Numbered from the stretch's first letter, positions 34,101 through 42,284 are shown. The stretch is 64,000 bases of DNA from Clostridia bacterium (GCA_017621885.1 JAGASD010000010.1:1-64000); one strand, 5' to 3'. Numbers and translations: made by a program. The notes: generated by a model not told the origin, from the sequence alone.

Positions 34101-34838
34101 AAAATCAATAATATAGCGTTTTCCGTCTTTTGTTTCACGCTTTTCGTATTTAAAAACATCGCCCCAGACGAGCACCTCGCCATCATCGAAGTTAACACTT
34201 GACATAGGCTTAGGCTTTGCGTGTCTGTAGTTGCCGTATATGGTCTGAAGATTATTAAAATCAAGCGGCACATCATCAAAATTGAGATTCACCTCTTCAG
34301 GCTTGAAGGGTTGGTTTGCAACATCAATTTCACGCTGTTTTCTTAAAAACTCTTCTTCGTCGCTGTCTTCTCCCTCAAAAACGACTGTAATCTCTCTCTC
34401 AAAATGCTCCGAAACATATTTTTCAAGAAACTTATCCGCACCTGCATTCTGACATATATCACGACCGTGTTTTAAAAATCTGACAGTAAATACTTTACCG
34501 TCAAAACTCGTTTCAACATCATCAAGAAAGCCGTTAGCCTGAGGTACGTTCTTTTTAACAACCCTCAAAAGCATGGGGAAGCATTCAGCGTTCAAAGCAT
34601 CGGGAGGAAGCATATAATCAAATTCAACTTTTTTTGCCGCCAACGACTTTTTAATCTCACCGGAAACTGCTTTAAGACACATAATATTATTAAAGGTGTC
34701 AATATGAAGAAGCGCGGTTATTGCCGACTCTTCTTTATTTATATGTAAATCGGTGAACATTGTATTTTTCAGCATCTCACGATACTTTTCCGTGGAAATA
34801 TATTCACCGAAAATTTCCAGAAAATTATACAATTTCAT
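31125..34838 (-). CDS. polC: PolC-type DNA polymerase III alpha subunit lacking the inserted exonuclease domain
   Basis: The replicative polymerase, 1237 residues against about 1430 for typical PolC. The N-terminal region and OB fold (GDVFKYEKRETKDGK near 228) are followed by the PHP domain (HLHTNMSAMDA near 319, ITDHG, YGCE, GSACSEGE, TGDVHFLN). In typical PolC the DnaQ-like exonuclease splits the PHP domain; here YGCECYLVND runs within about 20 residues into YYHCILLVKNKTGLKNLY, so no exonuclease is present. The zinc module (CPEC, CPECG), the catalytic PDIDLNF near 762 and the clamp-binding QMSLF at the C terminus are intact. The start overlaps ispG by 4 nt (ATGA). It is the last core gene of the pyrH operon. 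Confidence 0.95.
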   Translation of the reverse strand: MKLYNFLEIFGEYISTEKYREMLKNTMFTDLHINKEESAITALLHIDTFNNIMCLKAVSGEIKKSLAAKKVEFDYMLPPDALNAECFPMLLRVVKKNVPQANGFLDDVETSFDGKVFTVRFLKHGRDICQNAGADKFLEKYVSEHFEREITVVFEGEDSDEEEFLRKQREIDVANQPFKPEEVNLNFDDVPLDFNNLQTIYGNYRHAKPKPMSSVNFDDGEVLVWGDVFKYEKRETKDGKRYIIDFNITDNTGSFACKFFDLKEQLENLDSKIKDGVTVVVKGVIGYDDYKKDYIIKPHVVSLVNKIEEVDEAEEKRVELHLHTNMSAMDAMSSAKSIVKKAMKWGHKAIAITDHGCVQAFPEACNTARGSGFKIIYGCECYLVNDYNEDGSKKSLEEIKADRYYHCILLVKNKTGLKNLYKLVSASNIDYFHKKPRMPKSLIAERREGLIIGSACSEGELYNAFLKGKSHEELKEIADFYDYLEIQPVGNNEYMILSQRDGCENINSFDDIQRINKAIITLGDELGKKTVATGDVHFLNKNDSKYRAILQAGQGFSDADSQPPLYLKTTAEMLEDFAYLGEDTAREVVITNTNIIADMIEPDILPIPDGTFNPVIPGAEEDLTKCCWDRAKEWYGDPVPKVVADRLDKELKSIIENGFAGLYMIARLLVKHSEECGYYVGSRGSVGSSFVAIMAGISEVNPLQPHYRCPECKYSEFFLHNEVGSGFDLPVKMCPECGTQLVRDGHEIPFETFLGFFGDKSPDIDLNFAGEYQSQSHRYTEELFGKAYVFKAGTISGVAEKTAYGFVKKYVEERGLSITKAEIDRLTLGCTGVKRTTGQHPGGMVVVPNTYEVEDFTPVQRPADDVTKDIITTHFDFNSMHDTLLKLDELGHDVPTIYKHLTDLTGIDVLDIDISDRKLYELCTSPEPLGVTEEDIGWPTGTLSIPEMGTDFTKGMLLEARPQTFADLIQIAGLSHGTAVWLGNAQDLIKEGICTISEVIGTRDSIMVYLLHKGLEPKHAFDIMEDVRKKNKQLKPEQEAMMREHGVPEWYIDSCKKIQYMFPKAHAAAYIIASLRLAWFKVYYPLEYYCAYLTVRGGDVDAESMSKGKAAVKTLLQMIKAKGKEASAAEKDKETIMLIVHEAMARGIEFLPIDIYKSSAHSYEPEDGKIRMPFSALAGVGDAAAVQLANAKNDGGAEFSSIEDFEIRSGAGRSTVAVLKACGAFGDLPDSDQMSLF

Positions 34839-35884
34839 ATTTTATCTATTTCGTCAAGTAACTCCTTGACAATACCCTCTTCGGATACCTTTCTTAAAAT
34901 TTCTCCTTTTTTGAAAAGGACTGCACAGCCGTCACCACCGGCAATACCGATGTCAGCCTCGCGAGCTTCACCCGGTCCGTTGACAACGCAGCCCATAACA
35001 GCTATTTTGATAGGCTTTTTAATATTTTTTACAGCTTCTTCAACCTGTGACGCTAAAGAAACAAGGTCAATTTTTGTTCTGCCGCAGGTGGGACAAGCAA
35101 CAATCTGAGGTGTTTCAACTCTGAGGTTAACAGCATTAAGAATATTTCGAGCTGCATATATTTCTTTTACGGGAGAATCGGTAATGGAAACTCTGAGAGT
35201 ATCACCGATACCTTTAAGAAGCAACGAGCCGATACCTATTGAAGATTTAACCAGTGAGCTTCTCTCTGTACCCGCCTCGGTAACACCCAGGTGTAAAGGA
35301 TAATTACAGTTTTCTGCAACAAGAGTGTATGCTGCAACCATATTTTCAACATCAGAGGATTTAATTGAAATCACAGTATCATAAAAACCGCAATTTTCAA
35401 GAAGCTTAACGTGTCTGAAAGCACTTTCAACCATAGCCTCGGGAGTTGCACCGCCGAATTTTTCAAGTAAATCAGCCTCAACGGAGCCAGAATTAACACC
35501 GATTCTTATGGGAACCCCTTTTAAAGCACACGCATCTGCAACCGCGGCAACACGCTCTTCTGAGCCGATATTACCGGGATTAATACGAATTTTATCAACT
35601 CCTGCTTCAAGGCTTTCGAGAGCAAGCTTATAATTAAAGTGAATATCAGCAACGAGAGGAATCTGTGAATGCTCTTTTAGCTTACCCAAAACCTTAACGG
35701 CATCCATATCAGGTACAGCCATTCGAACTATTTCGCATCCTGCTTCCTCAAGAGCTTTAAGCTGACATAAATTACCTTCAAAATCCGATGCAGGTGCATT
35801 AAGCATTGACTGAATTGCAATAGGAGCATCGCCACCGATAAAAACATTACCTACTTTAACTTGTCTTGAAACACGTCTAATCAT
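34835..35884 (-). CDS. ispG: 4-hydroxy-3-methylbut-2-enyl diphosphate synthase
   Basis: A 349-residue [4Fe-4S] enzyme of the non-mevalonate isoprenoid pathway that converts MEcPP to HMBPP. The N-terminal TIM barrel starts with VKVGNVFIGG and IAIQSMLNAP. The cluster cysteines are in CPTCGRT near 262 and GCVVNGPGEA near 294, as in all GcpE proteins. It is the short two-domain bacterial form. The gene lies 13 bp after rseP and overlaps polC by 4 nt, so it belongs to the same operon; dxr of the same pathway is two genes upstream. GGTGA precedes the ATG. Confidence 0.95.
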   Translation of the reverse strand: MIRRVSRQVKVGNVFIGGDAPIAIQSMLNAPASDFEGNLCQLKALEEAGCEIVRMAVPDMDAVKVLGKLKEHSQIPLVADIHFNYKLALESLEAGVDKIRINPGNIGSEERVAAVADACALKGVPIRIGVNSGSVEADLLEKFGGATPEAMVESAFRHVKLLENCGFYDTVISIKSSDVENMVAAYTLVAENCNYPLHLGVTEAGTERSSLVKSSIGIGSLLLKGIGDTLRVSITDSPVKEIYAARNILNAVNLRVETPQIVACPTCGRTKIDLVSLASQVEEAVKNIKKPIKIAVMGCVVNGPGEAREADIGIAGGDGCAVLFKKGEILRKVSEEGIVKELLDEIDKI

Positions 35885-35896
35885 AAATAATCACCG

Positions 35897-36967
35897 TCAA
35901 AATAATTTTATAATATCACTGATGGAAACAACCACCATAAACCCGAGAAGCAACACAAGTCCGATTGTATGAACAAGACCTTCCTTTTTTGCCGGAATGG
36001 GTTTTCTTCTTATCATCTCAATAAATATAAAGAACAGCCTACCGCCGTCAAGAGCAGGCACCGGAAGAAGATTAAAAAATCCCACGTTAATGGTAAGCAT
36101 GGATAAGAATGTCAATGCTGTAAGAATCTTATCAGCAAAGCTGACACCCTCAGAGGTAGTTTCCGCAATAGCCGAAATTGCACCAACGGGACCTGAAATA
36201 TCTTTCATACCGTATTTTCCGGTAACAAGGTCAACAAGACTCAACCTTACCATTTGTAAAATTGAAACAGAATCCAAAACCGCGGTAGATGCAACATTAG
36301 CAACTGTGGGGTCATAACCTACCAATATAAAGTCTTGCTTTATATACTTTCTGCCCTCAAATTCAAACTGAGCAAACTCAACACCTTTAAGCTCAACCTT
36401 TTTACCGTCACGAATAACGGTCATATCAATTTTGTTGTCCTCGTCACGTACCATATTAAAGCCGATTCCCTTATATGAATATACGTGTGTACCGTTGATT
36501 TCAATAATCTCGTCCTTAACCTGAAGGCCCGTCAGCTGACTTGTTGCACCATCAGTAAAGCTATGAACCTCTCTTGAGCCAACAAGATCACCGCAACCGA
36601 GGCAAATCGCAACAACAATAACACCCAGAATGAGATTCAGAACAGCACCCGCGGCAATAATGATAAACCTTTGCCAGGCAGGCTTTTTATTGAAAGCACT
36701 CTCATCATCACTTTCTTCATCTTCGCCCTCCATACTGACAAAACCACCGATGGGAAAAAGCCTCAATGAATAAACAGTATCCCCTTTTTTCTTTTTTAAT
36801 ATCTGAGGACCCATACCTAAAGAAAACTCATTGACCTTAACTTTAAAAAGCTTTGCAAAGAAGAAGTGACCGAATTCATGAATACCAATTATTAAACCAA
36901 AAAGCAAAATTGCAAGCAAATAAGGCCAGATATTACTCCAAATTGCACCTATGTCAAAATCCAACAA
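35897..36967 (-). CDS. rseP: Site-2 intramembrane zinc metalloprotease (RseP/RasP-like)
   Basis: A 356-residue M50 protease cleaving membrane-embedded anti-sigma factors and signal peptides. The zinc site HEFGHFFFAKL with HExxH lies in the first transmembrane helix near residue 30; the second metal motif NLLPVPALDGGRL is near 295. A PDZ domain sits between (LTGLQVKDEIIEINGTHV near 145-162). It has about four transmembrane helices, the usual RasP layout. The start is TTG at 36967 with AGAGGTG upstream; the neighbouring TTG is equally possible. It lies between dxr and ispG in the pyrH operon, the standard place. Confidence 0.9.
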   Translation of the reverse strand: MLDFDIGAIWSNIWPYLLAILLFGLIIGIHEFGHFFFAKLFKVKVNEFSLGMGPQILKKKKGDTVYSLRLFPIGGFVSMEGEDEESDDESAFNKKPAWQRFIIIAAGAVLNLILGVIVVAICLGCGDLVGSREVHSFTDGATSQLTGLQVKDEIIEINGTHVYSYKGIGFNMVRDEDNKIDMTVIRDGKKVELKGVEFAQFEFEGRKYIKQDFILVGYDPTVANVASTAVLDSVSILQMVRLSLVDLVTGKYGMKDISGPVGAISAIAETTSEGVSFADKILTALTFLSMLTINVGFFNLLPVPALDGGRLFFIFIEMIRRKPIPAKKEGLVHTIGLVLLLGFMVVVSISDIIKLF

Positions 36968-37016
36968 AAAACACCTCTGAAACTAAACTGAATAACTTTT
37001 GATTTAAAGCTTTAAT

Positions 37017-38165
37017 TTAAACCGATGCTATTTCGCGTACCTTTTCACGCATTAAAACATCCGTTTCAAGAACTTCCTGCAATGTATAATTCTCACAATC
37101 CTTGGCATAAGCCGACGCGGCATTAATAAGCTCAGGGATATCACAAAACGAAATTTTACCCTGTCTGAAAAGAAGATTCGCTTCTTCATTTGCACAGTTA
37201 ACAGCCGCAGGAAGAAGGCCGCCCTTTGCAATTGCATTACGACAAATATCCATACACGGGAATGTTTCATAGTCAGGTTTATAGAAGGTAAGTGTACCGA
37301 TTTCCCACAAATCCAACTGTCTCTCAGGGGATTCAAACCTTTCAGGATAAGTTATTGCAAACTGAATCGGTAAACGCATATCAGGATGCCCCAATTGAGC
37401 AATAACCGAGTTATCGGTATATTCAACAAGTGAATGAATAATACTTTCTCTGTGAACAACAATGTCGATGTTTTCGGGAGCCATATCAAAAAGCCATACT
37501 GCTTCAATAAGCTCAAGACCTTTATTAAACATTGTCGCACTGTCGATTGTAATTTTCTGTCCCATACTCCAGTTAGGATGTTTAAGTGCATCTGCAAGAG
37601 TAACTTTTTTCAACTCTTCCTTTGTTTTTCCGAAAAAGGGACCGCCTGATGCTGTAAGGATAATTCTTTTAAGCGCCTTGTTTTCAGGGGCACCCAACAA
37701 GCACTGAAAAATTGCCGAATGCTCACTGTCTACCGGGAGGATTTTCACTTTTTTCTTTTCAGCCAAATCTGTTACAAGCTTACCGCCTGCAACAAGCGTC
37801 TCTTTATTTGCGAGGGCAATTGTTTTACCTGCATTTACTGCGTCAAGAGTCGGTTTAAGTCCTGCCATACCCACAACAGAATTAAGGGTAATATCACCCT
37901 TAGCCTCAGCACCGCAGACAGAAACACCTTCAAGTCCGCTCAAAACCTTAACGGGCAAATCCGCAACTCTTGCTTTAAGATCTGCCGCAGCCTTTTCGTC
38001 TGCAAGGGCTGCATATTCAGGCTTGAACTCTCTTATCTGCCGTTCTATTAAATCAACATTTGAAAAAGCCGCAAGAGATTCTATTCTATACCCTCTTGCT
38101 CTTGCAACGTCGAGGGTTTGCTCACCTATTGAACCGGTAGAGCCTAATAAATTTATTCTTTTCAT
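37017..38165 (-). CDS. dxr: 1-deoxy-D-xylulose 5-phosphate reductoisomerase
   Basis: A 382-residue NADPH enzyme making MEP, the committed step of the non-mevalonate isoprenoid pathway. The N-terminal MKRINLLGSTGSIGEQTLDV is the NADPH site. LANKETLVAGG near 118 and LPVDSEHSAIFQ near 142, followed by GGPFFGK and KHPNWSMGQKITIDSATMFNKG near 200, hold metal, substrate and flexible-loop residues. I chose the ATG at 38165 with GAGTG upstream; a TTG four codons earlier would overlap cdsA by 4 nt and cannot be ruled out. It is fifth in the pyrH-frr-uppS-cdsA-dxr series. Confidence 0.95.
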   Translation of the reverse strand: MKRINLLGSTGSIGEQTLDVARARGYRIESLAAFSNVDLIERQIREFKPEYAALADEKAAADLKARVADLPVKVLSGLEGVSVCGAEAKGDITLNSVVGMAGLKPTLDAVNAGKTIALANKETLVAGGKLVTDLAEKKKVKILPVDSEHSAIFQCLLGAPENKALKRIILTASGGPFFGKTKEELKKVTLADALKHPNWSMGQKITIDSATMFNKGLELIEAVWLFDMAPENIDIVVHRESIIHSLVEYTDNSVIAQLGHPDMRLPIQFAITYPERFESPERQLDLWEIGTLTFYKPDYETFPCMDICRNAIAKGGLLPAAVNCANEEANLLFRQGKISFCDIPELINAASAYAKDCENYTLQEVLETDVLMREKVREIASV

Positions 38166-38173
38166 AACATCAC

Positions 38174-39013
38174 TCAAAACATATTAACTAAATAAACTGA
38201 TGAATACAGCACCGGTAACACGAACAAGGCACTGTCAAATCTGTCCATTATACCGCCGTGGCCGGGCAACAGCTTACCAAAATCTTTAATACCGAAATTT
38301 CGTTTAACAGTTGAAGCCGCAAGGTCACCGCACATACTGACAACGGAAAGCACAACACTCAAAACAGCAACACCTATGTATGACAAACGGGGCTCTGTTT
38401 CGAATATAAATTTTTTGAAAACAAAAAGAAGCAACAAATTGAGCAAAGCCGCACCGACAATACCACCAATTGCGCCTTCTACTGATTTTTTGGGACTTAT
38501 TTTCGGGCAAAGCTTATGTTTACCGAATTTACTTCCAACAAAATAAGCAAAAATGTCTGTCATCCAGGAGGCAAACATCGCAAATATGAGTAAATAAAGA
38601 CCTTCTATCTTTGAATAACCTTCAACATACTCATCAATATCACGGAAAACAATCATAACTGAAAAAGCATAAGGTATGCAGATTGAGGCAAATATTGAAA
38701 TTACAGCTTCCTGAAAACGTGTTTTTTCAAACTGCAACAGCATCAATATAAATATTGCGACAACATATAAACCGCCTGCAGCACCTATTGATACGGATAC
38801 CCCGAACTCAAAAAGAAACGGAATACATACACCAACAGCTATAGAAAATACCATGATAAGTATATTTTTTAATCCTACAGCTTTCTCAACCTCCCAGATG
38901 GCAATACCGGAGAGAATCGCCAAAAAAATCGGAAAAGCAATAGTATTCATAAGAAGTATTGCAACAATAAATATTATTGCAAACAAAAGACCCGTTATTA
39001 CTCTTTGTTTCAT
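38174..39013 (-). CDS. cdsA: Phosphatidate cytidylyltransferase
   Basis: A 279-residue membrane enzyme forming CDP-diacylglycerol for phospholipid synthesis. About eight hydrophobic helices are visible. The C-terminal signature reads KRNFGIKDFGKLLPGHGGIMDRFDS near residue 215-240, here given only in part: FGIKDFGKLLPGHGG and DRFDS hold the metal-binding and catalytic residues. The ATG at 39013 (MKQRVITG) has AAAGGTG upstream and matches the family start; the longer frame adds 22 unlikely residues. It sits between uppS and dxr as in most Firmicutes. Confidence 0.93.
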   Translation of the reverse strand: MKQRVITGLLFAIIFIVAILLMNTIAFPIFLAILSGIAIWEVEKAVGLKNILIMVFSIAVGVCIPFLFEFGVSVSIGAAGGLYVVAIFILMLLQFEKTRFQEAVISIFASICIPYAFSVMIVFRDIDEYVEGYSKIEGLYLLIFAMFASWMTDIFAYFVGSKFGKHKLCPKISPKKSVEGAIGGIVGAALLNLLLLFVFKKFIFETEPRLSYIGVAVLSVVLSVVSMCGDLAASTVKRNFGIKDFGKLLPGHGGIMDRFDSALFVLPVLYSSVYLVNMF

Positions 39014-39118
39014 ATAAATTATTACACCTTTCGCTTGCCAAGGCAAGTAAAATAAACAGCACCCTAACGCATTAATCAATTAACATTATTATGCTTATTA
39101 TCCACTCTAAATACCACT

Positions 39119-39147
39119 AAAAATCCGAAGCAAAAGCAACGGATTTT
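39119..39147 (-). terminator. Possible intra-operon attenuator hairpin
   Basis: AAAATCCG/CGGATTTT stem with a 12-base loop; on the minus strand it is followed by TTTTTAG. It lies in the 146-bp gap between uppS and cdsA and may reduce read-through. Confidence 0.4.
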
Positions 39148-39159
39148 CAGGCACAAATA

Positions 39160-39891
39160 TCATACACCGCCAAAACGACGGTTTCGTTTTTCATAATCGA
39201 AAAGAATATCGTTAATATCCTTTTCGGTAAAATCCGGCCACAGAATATCAGAAAACCAAAACTCTGAATATGCCGACTGCCAGGTTAAAAAGTTAGACAA
39301 ACGGTACTCTCCGCTTGGGCGGACAATAATATCCGGGTCAGGCTGACCTGCTGTATAAATATTGTCACTTACAAGATCTTCGCTTATTTCGTCAACAGAA
39401 AGCTTTCCGTCTTTAACTTTTTTGGCAATTTCTTTCACAGCGTGCGTAATTTCTGCTCTGCCGCCGTAATTGAGAGCAACATTAACAGTGATTTTACTGT
39501 ATTTACTTGATACCTTCTCCGCCTTCTCAATAAGTTTAAGCAAATCCTTGGGAAGACCGTCACGCTCGCCGATAAAGCGGATACGGGATTGTCGAATATC
39601 GTTCTCGCGCTCTCTTTCATCTGCCTCAAGAAGATACTCTTTAAAAAGCTTCATCAAAGCTTTTACTTCATTTTCGGGCCTGGACCAGTTCTCGGTAGAA
39701 AACGCGTAAAAGGTTACGTGTTCAATACCGACGTCTGCACAATATTCAACAACACGGCGGAAGGTTTTGGCTCCTGCCTTATGGCCTTCACTTCTTTCGA
39801 GACCGCGCATTTTTGCCCATCTGCCGTTACCGTCCATAATGAAGCCTATATGCTTCGGCAAAACTTTAAAATCAGGAATATTAGCACTCAT
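39160..39891 (-). CDS. uppS: Isoprenyl (undecaprenyl diphosphate) synthase
   Basis: A 243-residue cis-prenyltransferase making the undecaprenyl carrier for cell-wall synthesis. The catalytic motif GFIMDGNGRWAK with the essential Asp lies near residue 20, HKAGA near 37, FYAFSTENWSRP near 62 and the C-terminal RPSGEYRLSNFLTWQSAYSE near 190-210 completes the diphosphate site (given only in part here: RPSGE, RLSNF). Length is standard. It is 3 bp after frr and begins with an ATG. It works with dxr and ispG (precursors) and cdsA in envelope synthesis. Confidence 0.95.
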   Translation of the reverse strand: MSANIPDFKVLPKHIGFIMDGNGRWAKMRGLERSEGHKAGAKTFRRVVEYCADVGIEHVTFYAFSTENWSRPENEVKALMKLFKEYLLEADERERENDIRQSRIRFIGERDGLPKDLLKLIEKAEKVSSKYSKITVNVALNYGGRAEITHAVKEIAKKVKDGKLSVDEISEDLVSDNIYTAGQPDPDIIVRPSGEYRLSNFLTWQSAYSEFWFSDILWPDFTEKDINDILFDYEKRNRRFGGV

Positions 39892-39893
39892 AA

Positions 39894-40448
39894 TCAGATT
39901 TCCATTATTTCTTTAGTTTTTGCAGCAGCGACCTCATCAACCTTTTTGATGAACTCGTCAGTAATTTTCTGCATTTCTTCTTCGCCGTACTTCTGATCGT
40001 CCTCTGTGATTTCGGAATTCTTTTTCATTGTCTTAATTTTTTCGATACAATCACGTCTGATCTGACGAACTGCAACCTTTGCTTCTTCAGCATAAGAAGC
40101 AACGTCCTTTGAAAGCTGTTTTCTGCGTTCCTCTGTAAGTGCAGGGAAAACAAGACGGATAATTCTGCCGTCATTTGAGGGAGTAATGCCTATATCTGAT
40201 GCGAGAATTGCTTTTTCAATAAGGCTGAGCGCAGAAGCATCCCAGGGCTGAATTGCAAGAATACGTGCTTCCGGAACTGAAATAGCAGCCATCTGATTAA
40301 TAGGTGTGGGGCAACCGTAATAATCCACCTGAATTCTGTCAAGAATAGCAGCATTAGCTCTGCCTGCCCTTATTGAATTATACTCATATTTAAGTGAAGA
40401 AATTGATTTCTCCATTTTTACTCTTGCTTTTGTAAATACTGCATCCAT
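39894..40448 (-). CDS. frr: Ribosome recycling factor
   Basis: A 184-residue all-helical/beta two-domain protein that splits post-termination ribosomes together with EF-G. It has the classic features: SIRAGRANAAILDRIQVDYYG near residue 28-48 (the core is RAGRANA), then PINQMA and the C-terminal helix with a repeated Lys/Glu pattern ending in AAAKTKEIMEI. The start is the ATG at 40448 with GGAGG eleven bases upstream; a longer open frame reading into pyrH is spurious. It directly follows pyrH, the usual order. Confidence 0.95.
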   Translation of the reverse strand: MDAVFTKARVKMEKSISSLKYEYNSIRAGRANAAILDRIQVDYYGCPTPINQMAAISVPEARILAIQPWDASALSLIEKAILASDIGITPSNDGRIIRLVFPALTEERRKQLSKDVASYAEEAKVAVRQIRRDCIEKIKTMKKNSEITEDDQKYGEEEMQKITDEFIKKVDEVAAAKTKEIMEI

Positions 40449-40467
40449 AAAAATATACCTCCGTAAA

Positions 40468-41172
40468 TTAAGAAACAACTGTACCGGCATTTTCACCGCA
40501 AACAGCTCTGTTAATATTTTCTGTGTCGTTAAGATTGAAAACAAGTATAGGAATATTGTTTTCGCGGCAAATTGCCGCTGCAGCCGTATCCATAACCTGA
40601 AGGTTACGGGCAAGCAATTCGTCGTGACTGATTCTGTCAAATTTAACAGCATCATCAAATTTATTGGGATCCTTATCATAAACGCCGTCAACATTTGTTG
40701 CCTTAAAATAGACGTCTGCATTTATCTGAGCAGCTCTTAACGCAGCGCCCGAATCTGTTGAAAAGAAAGGATTACCCGTACCGCCGGCAAAAATAACAAC
40801 CCTGCCCTTTTCAAGATGACGAACGGCATTATCACGCACAAATGTTTCAACAACGCCAACTATCTGAACAGCTGACATTACGCGGGCATCAACCCCAACA
40901 TCAAGAAACCCTTGCTGCAAAGCTAAAGAATTCATAACAGTTGCAAGCATACCGATGCTGTCAGCTCTTGTTCTATCCATATCGCCGCTTGAACGGCCGC
41001 GCCAGAAGTTGCCACCGCCGACAACGATTCCAACCTGCACACCTTTGTCAGTAACCTTTTTTACAGCGTTACAAACCTCATTAATAACATTAAAATCAAA
41101 GCCGTGACCTGCTTCACCTGCGAGTACCTCACCGCTGAGTTTAAGAAGCAGTCTTTTATAAACGGGTTCCAT
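40468..41172 (-). CDS. pyrH: UMP kinase
   Basis: A 234-residue amino-acid-kinase-fold enzyme converting UMP to UDP, typically feedback-regulated by UTP and GTP. KRLLLKLSGEVLAG at the N terminus, VVGGGNFWRGR near 55, the GTGNPFFSTDSGAALRA stretch near 135 and KATNVDGVYDKDP near 160 are diagnostic. The ATG at 41172 has AAAGGGGAG upstream; the longer frame adds 12 unlikely residues. First gene of the operon, with its own promoter; rpsB and tsf, which often precede it, are not present here. Confidence 0.95.
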   Translation of the reverse strand: MEPVYKRLLLKLSGEVLAGEAGHGFDFNVINEVCNAVKKVTDKGVQVGIVVGGGNFWRGRSSGDMDRTRADSIGMLATVMNSLALQQGFLDVGVDARVMSAVQIVGVVETFVRDNAVRHLEKGRVVIFAGGTGNPFFSTDSGAALRAAQINADVYFKATNVDGVYDKDPNKFDDAVKFDRISHDELLARNLQVMDTAAAAICRENNIPILVFNLNDTENINRAVCGENAGTVVS

Positions 41173-41222
41173 TGAAAACTCCCCTTTCCGCCATAAACAA
41201 TGGCACAAAATCTTACCATTAC

Positions 41223-41251
41223 ATTTTACAATAAATATAAACTCTTGTAAA
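41223..41251 (-). promoter_or_regulatory. Promoter of the pyrH-frr-uppS-cdsA-dxr-rseP-ispG-polC operon
   Basis: Minus-strand TTTACA (41246-41251), 17-bp spacer, TAAAAT (41223-41228), 50 bp upstream of pyrH. Confidence 0.65.
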
Positions 41252-41306
41252 TAGTTAAATGGCTAAAATTAACTCTTAATTTATATAAAAAATACACAAC
41301 AAAAAC

Positions 41307-41350
41307 ACCGACAGATTTCTGCAAAACACAGAAAACTCTGTCGGTCGGTT
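41307..41350 (-). terminator. Terminator of spo0A
   Basis: Long hairpin: ACCGACAGA pairs with TCTGTCGGT and an inner TTTCTG with CAGAAA, with a 2-base bulge. On the minus strand it is followed by GTTTTTGTTG, 1 bp after the spo0A stop codon. Confidence 0.85.
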
Positions 41351-41351
41351 T

Positions 41352-42113
41352 TTATGCTCTTTTTCTTTCAAGCCTTATTCTGTCTGAAATCATTGCAATA
41401 AACTCTGAGTTTGTTGGTTTGCCCCTGTCACTCTGAATAGTATAACCGAAATACTCATTGAGTTTTTCAATATCTGCTCTGCCCCAGCCCAATTCAATTG
41501 CGTGACGGATTGCACGCTCTACCCGAGGAGCGGTACTTCCGAAGTGCTTTCCGACCGTGGGATACAAAACTTTTGTAACAGCCTTGAGCATTTCCGGATC
41601 TTCGATAGAAAGCTTTATCGCTTCTCTTACGTAAGAATAACCGCTAACGTGTGCAGGTACACCAACCTCATGAAGAGCTTTTGTAATTACCACGTACAAG
41701 TCTTCTTCGGTTTCAAAACGAGCTGAGCCGTTTGCTCCTGCCCAGCTTGAAATCTGAGCAATGCGCTCTGCCATTGATTTCGGTTCAATGGGCTTCAAAA
41801 AGAAATAGTCAATCCCCGCTTTTGTAAATTCTCTTTCAAAATTCGGATTATCAATCCCGGACATTATTATAAGCAGCGGTCTTTTAACCGGATCGGTTTC
41901 ATTAATTCTTTTAATAACACCGATAGCATCAATATGCTGTAAAAATGCGTCCATAATAATTACATCAGGATGACTCTCTTCAAAAACCCTTATAATCTCT
42001 GCGCCGTTTTTAGCACAAAGTTTCACATCCATTTTGTTGGCGGAAAGAGCAAAAGCTAATTTTTGTGTTGCTTCATCTTTCTCGTCGGTTAATAAAACAC
42101 TTAAATTTCTCAA
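41352..42113 (-). CDS. spo0A: Sporulation master regulator Spo0A
   Basis: A 253-residue response regulator that commits the cell to sporulation. Receiver domain, residues 1-120: acidic pair D10/E11, phospho-acceptor D55 in DVIIMDAF, Ser of IMSG near 84 and Lys of FFLKP near 106. The C-terminal Spo0A-specific DNA-binding domain has VPAHVSGYSYVREAI, LYPTVGKHFGST and the recognition helix with RVERAIRHAIELGW near 205-218, then the tail IAMISDRIRLE. The start is TTG at 42113 with GGAGGTG six bases upstream. It has its own promoter and an upstream array of Spo0A boxes, which indicates autoregulation. It lies downstream of xylB and spoIVB on the same strand. Confidence 0.97.
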   Translation of the reverse strand: MRNLSVLLTDEKDEATQKLAFALSANKMDVKLCAKNGAEIIRVFEESHPDVIIMDAFLQHIDAIGVIKRINETDPVKRPLLIIMSGIDNPNFEREFTKAGIDYFFLKPIEPKSMAERIAQISSWAGANGSARFETEEDLYVVITKALHEVGVPAHVSGYSYVREAIKLSIEDPEMLKAVTKVLYPTVGKHFGSTAPRVERAIRHAIELGWGRADIEKLNEYFGYTIQSDRGKPTNSEFIAMISDRIRLERKRA

Positions 42114-42139
42114 AGCAAAGCACCTCCGAATGCTTTTAG

Positions 42140-42168
42140 ATTATATCACCAATAATTAACACAAGCAA
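42140..42168 (-). promoter_or_regulatory. spo0A promoter
   Basis: Minus-strand TTGCTT (42163-42168), 17-bp spacer, consensus TATAAT (42140-42145), 27 bp before the start codon. Confidence 0.75.
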
Positions 42169-42237
42169 GTGCTTTACAAGAGAATCGGCAAAAGCAACAA
42201 AAATAAATTTTTATTTCAGGTTTTGCGATTTGTAAAA

Positions 42238-42284
42238 TGTCGCATTTTGTCGAAATTTGTCGAAAAGTGTCACTTTTTTCGACA
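42238..42284. promoter_or_regulatory. Phased array of Spo0A boxes
   Basis: The 0A-box core TGTCGAA occurs at 42248 and 42258, near-matches TGTCGCA at 42238 and TGTCACT at 42268, and an inverted copy TTCGACA at 42278. All start exactly 10 bp apart, one helical turn. They lie about 95-140 bp upstream of the spo0A promoter, in the gap after xylB, and fit cooperative Spo0A~P binding and feedback control. Confidence 0.8.

Noticed and set aside
39894..40721. A 275-codon frame covering frr and part of pyrH
   Set aside because: The first 91 codons are an antiphase reading of pyrH. The ATG at 40448 with GGAGG upstream is the frr start.
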